From positions 1 to 39,909 of the IMG/VR virus record IMGVR_UViG_3300010430_000179: DNA of 39,909 nucleotides; one strand, given 5' to 3'. Below the pieces are notes generated by a model. It saw nothing but the letters and a program-made list of their open reading frames with translations. It was not told where the DNA came from and ran no database searches. Source of the stretch: a virus. The position numbers and the translations under genes are program-made. Of the stretch, positions 7,960 to 15,613 are shown piece by piece (positions within the stretch are counted from its first letter, which is position 1; every line of letters starts with the position of its first letter).

Positions 7960-8799
7960 ATGAAACTATTATGCGAATTGACCGATAATGTCCGCATCAC
8001 TGAGGATATTGTCGACCTTGGAGAAGGCAAAAAGCCGCGAAAAGATATGTATATCGAAGGCATCACTCTCCAGGGCGAAGTCAAAAACAAAAATAACCGT
8101 GTATATCCCAAGGCCATTCTTGGTGAGGCCATCAAAAAGCATATTGATGAATTTATGAAAGTCGGCCGGGCGGTTGGTGAATTAAATCATCCCGTTGAAA
8201 AATCCTCAGAAATCAATCCGGACCGCATATCGCACCGGTTTGTTGAGGTTAAAGAGGATGATAATAATTACATCACCAAAGCTCTGGTTTTGAATACAAC
8301 TCACGGGACGCAGGTCAAAAACCTGCTCAGCGGCGGAGTGAAGATGGGTATATCATCCCGTGGATTCGGCGATGTAAAAGAGTCGGGCGGCGCGAGAGTC
8401 GTTCAGTCCCTTTACCTTGTATCCCTTGGGGATATCGTAACAAATCCCTCTGCGCCGAATGCTTTCGTCAATGCAGTAATGGAAAACACCGAGTGGGTTT
8501 GGGAAAATGGCATCCTTGTCGGGAAGGATTTATCTGAGGACCTCGATGAATATAAGGATGCACTGGAAAAATCATCCCAAAAAGACCGAGATGAAGTGGC
8601 TATAAGCTTATTTAAAGAGTATTTATCCACCATCTCCGAAAAAATTGAAAAATCTGAAACTTATGGCCTTTCTGGTCCTGATAATGTTTTGATTGCAAAA
8701 GGCAACAAAAAAGATATGCATAAAATGAGAAAAGAAAAAGGTAAAGGTTTCGTGGTTTGGAATACGCCGGGCGGAAAAATCGGCGACAAAATGAAATAA
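7960..8799 (+). CDS. 21: Prohead core protease (gp21-like)
   Basis: 279 residues; T4 gp21 has 212. The protease core is clear: EGITLQGEVKNKNNRVYPKA (about 33-52), AVGELNHP with probable catalytic His77, NPDRISHRFVEV, and GGVKMGISSRGFG with the nucleophile at Ser132 or Ser133, then IVTNPSAPNAFV. The enzyme cuts scaffold, capsid and internal proteins after [LI]-x-E. Beyond residue about 230 there is a basic extension (KKDMHKMRKEKGKGFVVWNT) with no T4 counterpart I can place. GGGG-type ribosome site upstream. Sits between core and scaffold genes as in T4. Confidence 0.92.
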   Translation: MKLLCELTDNVRITEDIVDLGEGKKPRKDMYIEGITLQGEVKNKNNRVYPKAILGEAIKKHIDEFMKVGRAVGELNHPVEKSSEINPDRISHRFVEVKEDDNNYITKALVLNTTHGTQVKNLLSGGVKMGISSRGFGDVKESGGARVVQSLYLVSLGDIVTNPSAPNAFVNAVMENTEWVWENGILVGKDLSEDLDEYKDALEKSSQKDRDEVAISLFKEYLSTISEKIEKSETYGLSGPDNVLIAKGNKKDMHKMRKEKGKGFVVWNTPGGKIGDKMK

Positions 8800-8813
8800 C
8801 AAAGGAGCAAGAC

Positions 8814-9068
8814 ATGTCAGGTAAAAATATGACCCATGATTTTGATGACCTTTATAAAGACTTGAAGGAGCATCAAAAACTGGTCGCCGAAGGCGTTGAC
8901 GTTGATGCTGTAATCAAAGAACTCATTGATACCAGTTTCGGCGGTGATAATGAGTCTCAGATGAAAGCGGTGCAATTGTTAAAAGGTCTGGCGACTTCCG
9001 ATGACCCAAAATCAAACGCATTCATGAAAAAACTGGACACATTCACGTCCGGCATGAAAGCGGAATAA
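8814..9068 (+). CDS. Small protein between protease and scaffold
   Basis: 84 residues from the ATG at 8814, preceded by AAAGGAG; a longer frame running back into gp21 is unlikely. Mostly helical: DDLYKDLKEHQKLVAEGVDVDAVIKELIDTSF, then QMKAVQLLKGLATSDDPKSNAFMKKLDTF. No family recognised. The position suggests a minor core or scaffold component. Confidence 0.6.
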   Translation: MSGKNMTHDFDDLYKDLKEHQKLVAEGVDVDAVIKELIDTSFGGDNESQMKAVQLLKGLATSDDPKSNAFMKKLDTFTSGMKAE

Positions 9069-9106
9069 AGAATTAAAGAAAATCTGAAACGTTTACTGGT
9101 TTAAAA

Positions 9107-9115
9107 CGGTAAATA
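9107..9115 (+). promoter_or_regulatory. CGGTAAATA motif before scaffold gene
   Basis: TTAAAACGGTAAATA (9101-9115) closely repeats the sequence before the capsid gene (9915-9929). An ATAACGGAAATTT element (from 9149) follows, resembling TTAACGTAAAAT of the other leaders, then AAAGGAG and the scaffold ATG. Candidate late promoter. Confidence 0.45.
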
Positions 9116-9176
9116 TGTTTATAATACGAAAAATTCAATTTATTGATATAACGGAAATTTTAAAAGGAGAATAAAC

Positions 9177-9908
9177 ATGGACCTGAAGAAAATTTTGGAA
9201 AAATACTTCAAGGAACAGCTTTCCGAAGAGGCACTGACAGAAATCACCACCTTATTTGAGGCGGCGGTTAATGAAAAGGTCAAAGAGGCCATTGCCGAGA
9301 CGGAGACCACCCTGGAAGAATCCAATAAGGCCGAAATGGAGAAATTCAAAGGTGAGTTGGTCGACAAACTTTCCGAGTATACGAAAGTCGCCGTTGACGA
9401 ATTTATCGATGAAAATCGTCCGGCCATCGAATCCGATGTGAAAGTCAAAATTGCCGAAGGCATTGCACAGGGCATAACGAATGTTCTGAAAGAGCAATAT
9501 ATTAAGGTGCCGGAAGGCGAGACCGATGTTGTTGCCGATTTGGAAACCAAACTCCAAAAGCAGGAAGGCAAATTGAACGAGTCCATCAATTCGGATATCG
9601 ACAACAAAAAGCAGATTCTGGAATATGAGAAGGCATTGTCCTTCAAAAAACTGGTATCTGAGGCCGACCTGACCGATGTGGATGCCGAGAAAGTCCTGGA
9701 TTTACTGGACGGCATTGAGGCCGACTCCATTGAAACCTTTGAAGAGAAAACAAATATTATCATTGCAAAGGTGAAGGAAGACGGTAAAGCGGACGATGAT
9801 GATGGTGACGATTCGCATAACGACCTGAATGAAAGCATCAATGATGACGATGCCGATGACGGGGCCGGCGGCGGAGACGATTCAGAAATCGACCAATATT
9901 TGCCTTAA
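9177..9908 (+). CDS. 22: Prohead scaffold core protein (gp22-like)
   Basis: 243 residues (T4 gp22: 269). Almost wholly helical and highly charged, with glutamate/lysine-rich heptads, as expected of the major scaffold. It starts MDLKKILEKYFKEQLSEEALTE. Two LNES motifs (around residues 137 and 218) and other L-x-E sites fit digestion by gp21. The end is a strongly acidic tail (DDDDGDDS, DDDADDGAGGGDDSEIDQYLP). Codons look biased as in highly expressed genes. It lies between protease and capsid genes. Confidence 0.85.
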   Translation: MDLKKILEKYFKEQLSEEALTEITTLFEAAVNEKVKEAIAETETTLEESNKAEMEKFKGELVDKLSEYTKVAVDEFIDENRPAIESDVKVKIAEGIAQGITNVLKEQYIKVPEGETDVVADLETKLQKQEGKLNESINSDIDNKKQILEYEKALSFKKLVSEADLTDVDAEKVLDLLDGIEADSIETFEEKTNIIIAKVKEDGKADDDDGDDSHNDLNESINDDDADDGAGGGDDSEIDQYLP

Positions 9909-9920
9909 ACCTTGTTTAAA

Positions 9921-9959
9921 CGGTAAATAAACATAACAGAGATATTTTTAACGTAAAAT
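9921..9959 (+). promoter_or_regulatory. Late-promoter-like leader of capsid gene
   Basis: CGGTAAATA (9921-9929) and TTAACGTAAAAT (9948-9959) precede AAGGAG and the capsid ATG at 9980. It repeats the leader of the gene at 7109, but with 18 rather than 6 bases between the two elements. Candidate late promoter. Confidence 0.5.
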
Positions 9960-9979
9960 ACCATTAAGGAGAAAATCAA

Positions 9980-11368
9980 ATGGAAAAATTGTATGAGACT
10001 TTTACAGTTGAGCAGGAAGTTCTGGACAAGTGGTTGCCATTGCTTGAAGGTTCCGGCAAATGGGAGAATTTTGTATCCACATGTCCGAAACTGAACCCGA
10101 TGGATTTTGCCACGGTTGCTCAGTTGTTAGAAAATACCGAAGCACTGAAAGAAAAGACCACGACCACTCAGGGCGTTGGTGACTTTTCACCGATTCTTAT
10201 CCCGATGCTCCGGCGAGTTATGCCTTCCCTTATCGGAATGCAGATTTTCGGCACACAGCCAATGAGCGGACCGACCGGTCTGGTTTTTGCATTGCGCGCT
10301 GTTTTCCAGAATACCACGGATTTTCCGGTCAACCGGGCAAATTCAGTTCTGGTAACACTGGCCGATGCCTCAGCGTTTGGCGTTGCCACAGGCGGCGTTG
10401 GAACGGGCGGCGACATCACCCACGGCGGCACCTCAACAGGAACCGGCGTTGGTATCATTCGCCACAAAGAAAACAACAACCTTCTGGTCGAAGTCGTGTC
10501 TGGCACATTTGTTGCAGGCGCAGGCGAGCAGGTCGATAATGCCAATCCGTATTCGGCAGCCGCGACCACAGTGGCCAATGTCAGTGACAATGAGGCTCTT
10601 TACAAGCTCATTTTCAGCAATTACACCGGAAGCCATACCACGGCAGTCGGCGAAGAGCTGAGCACGGACATGAAGGAAGTCGGCTTCAACATCGAGACCG
10701 ATACCGTGACCGCCAAGACCCGGAAGTTGAAAGCCAAATGGACGCAGGAATTGGAGCAGGATTTGCAGGCCATTCATAACATGAATGCCGAGCGTCTTTT
10801 GACCTCCATTGCCTCCGATGAAATCGTCATTGAAATGAATCGGGAGTTCATCAACCTCATTGCCGCGACCGCAGGCACTTCGAGTGCTTACAATTATAAC
10901 ACGGTTGTCGCCGGTGACACTGGCCGATGGGAATTGGAGAAATACCAGAACCTGATGGCGCACATCGCTCGCCAGAAACGTGAACTGGCCGTGACCAACA
11001 GACGTGGTATGGCAAGTTTTATGATTGTCTCCCCGGCTGTTTTATCGGTAATTGAGGCCGCAGGCAAACTGAAGGCCGATGGGGTCGACCCGGTACAGAA
11101 TTCTTATGCCGGAAAAGCCTTGGGCATGGACTGTTATGTGGACATTTATGCCGAGTCCGATGACATCCAACTGGGTTACAAGGGGCCGAATGAAATTGAC
11201 GCAGGTATTTTTTACTGCCCATACATTCCGCTTCAGATTCAGAAGGGCTTTGGGGAAGAGGACGGGCAACCGAGAACCTTCTTCCATACCCGATATGGAA
11301 TCCTGGAAAACTTGTTCGGTGCCGAAAATTATTACCACACCATCCAAGTTTCTAACCTGCCTGTATAA
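9980..11368 (+). CDS. 23: Major capsid protein (gp23-like)
   Basis: 462 residues (T4 gp23: 521). T4-type signatures include MLRRVMPSLIGMQIFGTQPMSGPTG (about 76-100, compare T4 RRAIPNLIAFDICGVQPMNSPTG), FALRAVF, and near the end FFHTRYGILENLF. The N-terminal delta segment ends in LLE (49-51) or LKE (56-58) before KTTTTQGVGDFSP, the likely gp21 maturation site. Codon use is the most strongly biased of the window with many C-ending codons, as expected of the most abundant protein. A strong terminator follows. Confidence 0.95.
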   Translation: MEKLYETFTVEQEVLDKWLPLLEGSGKWENFVSTCPKLNPMDFATVAQLLENTEALKEKTTTTQGVGDFSPILIPMLRRVMPSLIGMQIFGTQPMSGPTGLVFALRAVFQNTTDFPVNRANSVLVTLADASAFGVATGGVGTGGDITHGGTSTGTGVGIIRHKENNNLLVEVVSGTFVAGAGEQVDNANPYSAAATTVANVSDNEALYKLIFSNYTGSHTTAVGEELSTDMKEVGFNIETDTVTAKTRKLKAKWTQELEQDLQAIHNMNAERLLTSIASDEIVIEMNREFINLIAATAGTSSAYNYNTVVAGDTGRWELEKYQNLMAHIARQKRELAVTNRRGMASFMIVSPAVLSVIEAAGKLKADGVDPVQNSYAGKALGMDCYVDIYAESDDIQLGYKGPNEIDAGIFYCPYIPLQIQKGFGEEDGQPRTFFHTRYGILENLFGAENYYHTIQVSNLPV

Positions 11369-11396
11369 TAGCAGACCGGTTATTTAATTATTTTGC

Positions 11397-11432
11397 AAAA
11401 TCGGGTCAGGCGCGACCTGACCCGATTTTTAT
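11397..11432 (+). terminator. Strong intrinsic terminator after capsid gene
   Basis: Perfect 14-bp stem aaaatcgggtcagg (11397-11410) / cctgacccgatttt with loop cgcga, followed by T-rich sequence. It ends the head operon. Confidence 0.92.
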
Positions 11433-11455
11433 TATAATGTTATGCCATCGGAATT

Positions 11456-11486
11456 CAAACAGGAGCACTTTATCTTTTGCCTGTTT
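11456..11486 (+). other. Hairpin in leader of tube-cap gene
   Basis: caaacagg (11456-11463) can pair with cctgttt (11480-11486) over a 16-base loop. It lies between the terminator and the ATG at 11522 and could shape the 5' leader of the baseplate operon. Weak evidence. Confidence 0.25.
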
Positions 11487-11521
11487 AAAACGTCCCACCG
11501 CTTCCCGCGGAGAGAGTTAGT

Positions 11522-12310
11522 ATGCCAGACTCACAACATGTCGATAAGGCCATTCCCCGGTTAATTTTTCCAACAGATTTAAGCCGAGTTGGAGAGGGCA
11601 CCAATACTCCGAATATACCTTATATCGAATTTACCGCATATCGATGGCACGTTGACCCTAATTCAAAGAAAAACGCATCAATTTTCGTTCGGAATACATC
11701 CCGCGGCACGGCGGTTTTACCTCTTGCGGAAACAATAGCAGATAACCAAACGATTAACTGGGAGACCGCCGAAGGCGTTGGTGCCAAAAATATATTTGAA
11801 TTCGGTTTAAAAAGAGGGATAGATTTCCTTCGTGGATTTTCAACGACAGTCGCACAATTTATCGAAGTCAAAAAAGCAAAAACAATAAATGACCTTCAGT
11901 CGTTGGCGTTTGGATTGACGGATTTTAGAACTTGGAACTTCACTTTCAAATTGATGCCAAAGGGACAACGAGACTCTCAGCGACTGGCCGAAATAATTCA
12001 ATATTTTAAGCAAAATTCAATCGCTGATTTTTATGGGACATATATCGATTATCCGTCATTTTTTGTTGTCAAAGTACACTTTCCGACTGGAGACTCAGGC
12101 ACATTATTCGAAAGATTACTCATTTTTAAAGCCTCAGTTATTACTCAAATCTCTGTAAATTATGCACCGGAAGGACATGCATTTTATCGGGACGGCGCAC
12201 CAAACCAAGTTATCATAGATTTAACCTTTAAAGAACTCGAGAGGGTTAGCAGGGTTGAATATAATTTGGGATTGACTGGGCCGACAATTACAGGGAGAGG
12301 TGGTCGATAA
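11522..12310 (+). CDS. 48: Baseplate tail-tube cap/junction protein (gp48-like)
   Basis: 262 residues. The pattern is typical of gp48/gp54 tube-initiation proteins: FRTWNFTFKLMPKGQRDSQRLAEIIQYFKQNS (about 139-170), DYPSFFVVKVHF, then ITQISVNYAPEGHAFYRDGAPNQVIIDLTFKELERV near the end. These proteins sit on the baseplate hub and nucleate tube assembly. T4 gp48 is longer (364); the C terminus here stops soon after the tube fold. GGAGAG ribosome site. First gene of the baseplate operon. Confidence 0.82.
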   Translation: MPDSQHVDKAIPRLIFPTDLSRVGEGTNTPNIPYIEFTAYRWHVDPNSKKNASIFVRNTSRGTAVLPLAETIADNQTINWETAEGVGAKNIFEFGLKRGIDFLRGFSTTVAQFIEVKKAKTINDLQSLAFGLTDFRTWNFTFKLMPKGQRDSQRLAEIIQYFKQNSIADFYGTYIDYPSFFVVKVHFPTGDSGTLFERLLIFKASVITQISVNYAPEGHAFYRDGAPNQVIIDLTFKELERVSRVEYNLGLTGPTITGRGGR

Positions 12311-12736
12311 ATGAAATATTTCAGACTTTTGCCTATAATTGACCACGGAGATTTTCAGGTAAGGAATATTTTCAATAAATATATCCTGGATGACCCGATA
12401 GACGAAAAATACTTATTCAATAGACTCTGGCAAGACCAAGACAGCCTTGAGGCAATGGCCTTTGATGAATATGGAGATGCTGAGCTTTATTGGGTATTGG
12501 TAATTATTAATAACATCCGAGATATGATTTGGGATTTGCCGGTGCCGGATGATGTTCTGCAGACCATTGCGAAACAAATGACCATCGATACCGAAGGCTT
12601 TTTGGATTTGGTCGTGTATGGCACAAATTATGACGCACTGCAAGCAGAAAATGATAATAAAAGGGCGATTAAAATATTAAAATCTGATTTTGTCAATGAA
12701 TTTTTATCTGATGCATTGAAAAATAAACCGGAATAA
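12311..12736 (+). CDS. 53: Baseplate wedge protein (gp53-like)
   Basis: 141 residues. The gp53 family pattern is visible: MKYFRLLPIIDHGDFQVRNIF at the N terminus, DSLEAMAFDEYGDAELYWVLVIINNI in the middle (compare the LysM-like wedge domain), then MIWDLPVPDDVLQTIAKQM. In T4 it binds gp6/gp25 in the inner baseplate and joins wedges together. It begins on the base after the previous stop, so coupled. Confidence 0.85.
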   Translation: MKYFRLLPIIDHGDFQVRNIFNKYILDDPIDEKYLFNRLWQDQDSLEAMAFDEYGDAELYWVLVIINNIRDMIWDLPVPDDVLQTIAKQMTIDTEGFLDLVVYGTNYDALQAENDNKRAIKILKSDFVNEFLSDALKNKPE

Positions 12737-12738
12737 TT

Positions 12739-13959
12739 ATGGCAATCATAAATGATGCAAACCCTGTATTTGAAACAATTAAGGTTCTGGCACTGGATTT
12801 AATTACGATATCCGGCGACAGAATTAGTTTAACTGAAATATTTATGGGGATAAACCTTTTCGAGTCAATTTTTGAACCATTTATGTCCGGCAAAGTATTC
12901 ATATCGGATACCTTCGATATGTATAAAAACACCCCTCTTATCGGTAACGAAAAAATCGAAATTACTTTCCAAGAGAGGGCAACGAATATTCAAAGAACGT
13001 ACACATTCCGGTTATATAAAATTAACAGGGATGATAGCGTGACGCGAGATTCGGCAAAATTCAGACTCTTGGAATGTTATTTTTACTCTGAGGAACGCCA
13101 GGCCGACCAATTACAACGTATCAGCCGAAAATTTTGGGATTTTCCTGATGCAATTGTTGAGCAGATTATCCGAAATTTTTATGGGTCATTAAAATCAATT
13201 GAAATTGATTTCGGAGCAGATTTGATTGAATATATTTCCAATTATCATAAGGGCTCGACTATAATAAATTTTTTGGTCAAGAATTCTGTATCTGATTTTA
13301 TCGGTGAGCGTGATTTTATGTTTTTTGAGTCGATGGCCGGATTTCATTTTGTGCCTCTTTCATTTTTGCTATCAAAACCGGCAGTTGAAAATTTGCATTA
13401 TTTGCCGAAACGGGAAATGACCTTCCGCGTTGATGATATGCAATTTTTCAAGCAGGATGCCTATTTCGATTTAAATCTTGATTCCAATGTCGGGCTTTTT
13501 GGTAAAACTTTATATAAAATGCAGGAGAATGACCGATATGGAGTGGTCACCACGGCGGCAAATTATGGAGATAATGCCGGAGCATTTTTAACACAGGGCC
13601 GCAGTTTATTGTTTGATGAGTCGTTATATAATGAAAATAATATGGTTATGGATTATCACCACAACCATGATGTGGCACAAGTTAGATCCGCTCATTTAAG
13701 CACTATTTTACACAATAATAAACTCATGGTCCGGACCATTGGTACTCTTGACCGGAAAGTTGGCGATATTTTAAATGTCACCTATCCAAACATGGATAAT
13801 TTACCGGAACCAAATCAAGCATTTGACGGGAGTTGGATAATATTATCAATTAAGCATACAATAACAAGGTCTTTCGAATATACTCAAAATATGCTATTGG
13901 CAAAAAATGCTCGAAATTTTGGCCAGACATCTGCTGATGACAATACCTGGAGACTGTAA
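12739..13959 (+). CDS. 27: Baseplate central hub protein (gp27-like)
   Basis: 406 residues (T4 gp27: 391). The N-terminal half has the hub tube-like domain: ISLTEIFMGINLFESIFEPFMSGKVFISDT (about 27-56) and IEITFQER...YTFRLYKI. The middle contains RDFMFFESMAGFHFVPLSFL, typical of hub proteins, and the end WIILSIKHTITRSFEYTQNMLLAKNA. Trimers form the hub platform that joins the spike (gp5) to the tube. Spike and PAAR genes follow two genes later. Confidence 0.83.
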   Translation: MAIINDANPVFETIKVLALDLITISGDRISLTEIFMGINLFESIFEPFMSGKVFISDTFDMYKNTPLIGNEKIEITFQERATNIQRTYTFRLYKINRDDSVTRDSAKFRLLECYFYSEERQADQLQRISRKFWDFPDAIVEQIIRNFYGSLKSIEIDFGADLIEYISNYHKGSTIINFLVKNSVSDFIGERDFMFFESMAGFHFVPLSFLLSKPAVENLHYLPKREMTFRVDDMQFFKQDAYFDLNLDSNVGLFGKTLYKMQENDRYGVVTTAANYGDNAGAFLTQGRSLLFDESLYNENNMVMDYHHNHDVAQVRSAHLSTILHNNKLMVRTIGTLDRKVGDILNVTYPNMDNLPEPNQAFDGSWIILSIKHTITRSFEYTQNMLLAKNARNFGQTSADDNTWRL

Positions 13960-14377
13960 AATTTTTGAAATATTACGTGAGGAGCAAAAAGAATTTAATT
14001 TGGCTGCTCTGATGCGGCGGATGGTGGTTGATGATAAATATCATGGCCATAAAATTGCATGGGTAATAACTGAAATATGGGACGAAGCATGGTCGCATGA
14101 GAAAAACGCTTATATCGGGGCCGGCGGAACGATAAATGAAATCGGCCATCGATATGAGAGAGCACTCGAATTTTTTCATATGGACCCGGTAGAAAGGCTT
14201 CAAAAATATGGGCCGATTATAATGCCGAGAGTAAGAAATGTGGATGTCCGTGGCCGAGTCCGAATGGGAAATGGTCGTCACAGATATTGTGTTATGCGGG
14301 ATTTGGGGGCCGAGCGGATACCGATATCAATGAATGATGATTCAATACAAAATGCTGAAAGGTTTGGATTTATATGA
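13937..14377 (+). CDS. Small ParB/Srx-fold domain protein in baseplate operon
   Basis: About 146 residues from the ATG at 13937, or 156 from the ATG at 13907; both overlap the hub gene and neither has a clear ribosome site, so the start is uncertain. The C-terminal MPRVRNVDVRGRVRMGNGRHRYCVMRDLGAERIPISMN has the ParB/sulfiredoxin-like G-x-G-R-H-R pattern. ParB-fold domains can bind nucleotides or act as nucleases; here the role is unknown. The stop overlaps the spike gene start (ATGA). Confidence 0.6.
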   Translation: MTIPGDCKIFEILREEQKEFNLAALMRRMVVDDKYHGHKIAWVITEIWDEAWSHEKNAYIGAGGTINEIGHRYERALEFFHMDPVERLQKYGPIIMPRVRNVDVRGRVRMGNGRHRYCVMRDLGAERIPISMNDDSIQNAERFGFI

Positions 14378-15303
14378 ATTTATTTTATGGAATTGTTGAG
14401 CAAGACTGGGACCCAGAAATGCTTGGCCGAGTCCAAGTGAGAATAGTTGGTAAGCATACCGCAAATCGCACTGACCCGACTCAGCCGGATTATATGCCTG
14501 TGGAAGATTTACCTTGGGCGCAGACCTTACAAAAAGGCACAACAATATCAAATGAATCTGGCATGTTTTCCGTCCCTAAAAATGGCACGTGCGTGATTGT
14601 ATCATTTATGGATGAAGAGGAGCAGTTCCCGATTATCCTTGGCTCAGTGCCAAAAATACCTGAGACTTTGCCGGATTTTGAGCAGGGATTTAGCGACCCG
14701 TTGGGCGTTAATCCCACCCCGGAATCATTGGGCGTCTCCCCGATATCCAATTATGCAACCGGAGTTCCGGTGCCAGAGGGAGTCGTAAATAAAGCCAATG
14801 ATGCGGAAATTGGAGTCGTTTGTGTCGATGATATTTGGAATGAACCGGTCACTCCATTTGCACCGATATATCCGAATAATTTAGTTTTACAGTCGAATAA
14901 GCAGGTTCTTGAACTGGATGGTACACCTCTTGCAGAGCGGATAAATTTTCAGCATATAATCGGCTCATTTATGGAGATGCATCCAGACGGGTCACGGGTC
15001 ACAAAATCAAAAGCCGATGACGTTTTGGTGGTCGAAGGAGACCGGAATATTTTGGTAAAAGGCGGGAGTCACGTCACTGTCAGAGGCGTTGCATCTGGCT
15101 ATAATTTGGAAGCGACCCGAGATATAAAAATGAAGTCGGTTTTGGGTGCAGTCGAAATGGAAGCGACCACGAACGTGGATATATCTGCACCAATATTAAT
15201 CAATGTCGATACGGACGGAATTTTAACGATATCTGCGGCCACGGCGATTATTGATATCGATGGAGTTTGCATCATATCGGCCAGTTTGATAACACTTAAT
15301 TAA
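14374..15303 (+). CDS. 5: Baseplate central spike protein (gp5/VgrG-like)
   Basis: 309 residues. An N-terminal OB-fold: FYGIVEQDWDPEMLGRVQVRIVGKH...DLPWAQTL and GTCVIVSFMDEEEQFPIILGSVPKIP (residues 4-97). The C-terminal end is a repetitive strand-rich spike (VEGDRNILVKGGSHVTVRGVA... DIKMKSVLGAVEMEATTNVDISAPILINVDT). Trimers puncture the outer membrane. The T4 lysozyme domain between these parts is missing. The PAAR tip gene follows immediately. Confidence 0.85.
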   Translation: MNLFYGIVEQDWDPEMLGRVQVRIVGKHTANRTDPTQPDYMPVEDLPWAQTLQKGTTISNESGMFSVPKNGTCVIVSFMDEEEQFPIILGSVPKIPETLPDFEQGFSDPLGVNPTPESLGVSPISNYATGVPVPEGVVNKANDAEIGVVCVDDIWNEPVTPFAPIYPNNLVLQSNKQVLELDGTPLAERINFQHIIGSFMEMHPDGSRVTKSKADDVLVVEGDRNILVKGGSHVTVRGVASGYNLEATRDIKMKSVLGAVEMEATTNVDISAPILINVDTDGILTISAATAIIDIDGVCIISASLITLN

Positions 15304-15304
15304 A

Positions 15305-15604
15305 ATGAGTTTACCAACCGCAAAAATGCTTGATAATGGCGTTGGAGTTGATGATTGTCATAGCACTCCAAAAAGCGGGACTGGGATTATAATCGAAGGC
15401 TCGACTGACGTTTTTACAAATGGGTTGCCAACAGCAAAAATGTTGAATACCGTTTTGTTCGGAGATGGGCATACTGGCATCATTATTCAGGGCTCATCAT
15501 CGGTTTTCACGAATGGTTTACCAACAGCCAGAATGCTGGACCAATTTGTCGGCTGTTTTACCGGCATTTTAATTGAGGGGTCGAGCAATGTTTTCACAGG
15601 ATAA
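15305..15604 (+). CDS. PAAR-repeat spike tip protein (gp5.4-like)
   Basis: 99 residues made of three similar units: SLPTAKMLDN, TGIIIEGSTDVFTNGLPTAK, TGIIIQGSSSVFTNGLPTAR, TGILIEGSSNVFTG. PAAR proteins form a sharpened metal-binding cone on the spike. Possible metal ligands are the DDCH, GDGH and VGC positions, one per unit. The size equals T4 gp5.4 (97). Starts two bases after the spike gene. Confidence 0.85.
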   Translation: MSLPTAKMLDNGVGVDDCHSTPKSGTGIIIEGSTDVFTNGLPTAKMLNTVLFGDGHTGIIIQGSSSVFTNGLPTARMLDQFVGCFTGILIEGSSNVFTG

Positions 15605-15613
15605 GGAGATATT

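Noticed and set aside
9140-9841. Long serine-rich minus-strand ORF
   Set aside because: Antisense shadow of the scaffold gene, caused by its biased GAA/GAC-type codons; no start signal.
14374-15303. Tail lysozyme domain in the spike
   Set aside because: OB fold is followed directly by the beta spike; no lysozyme catalytic segment seen.
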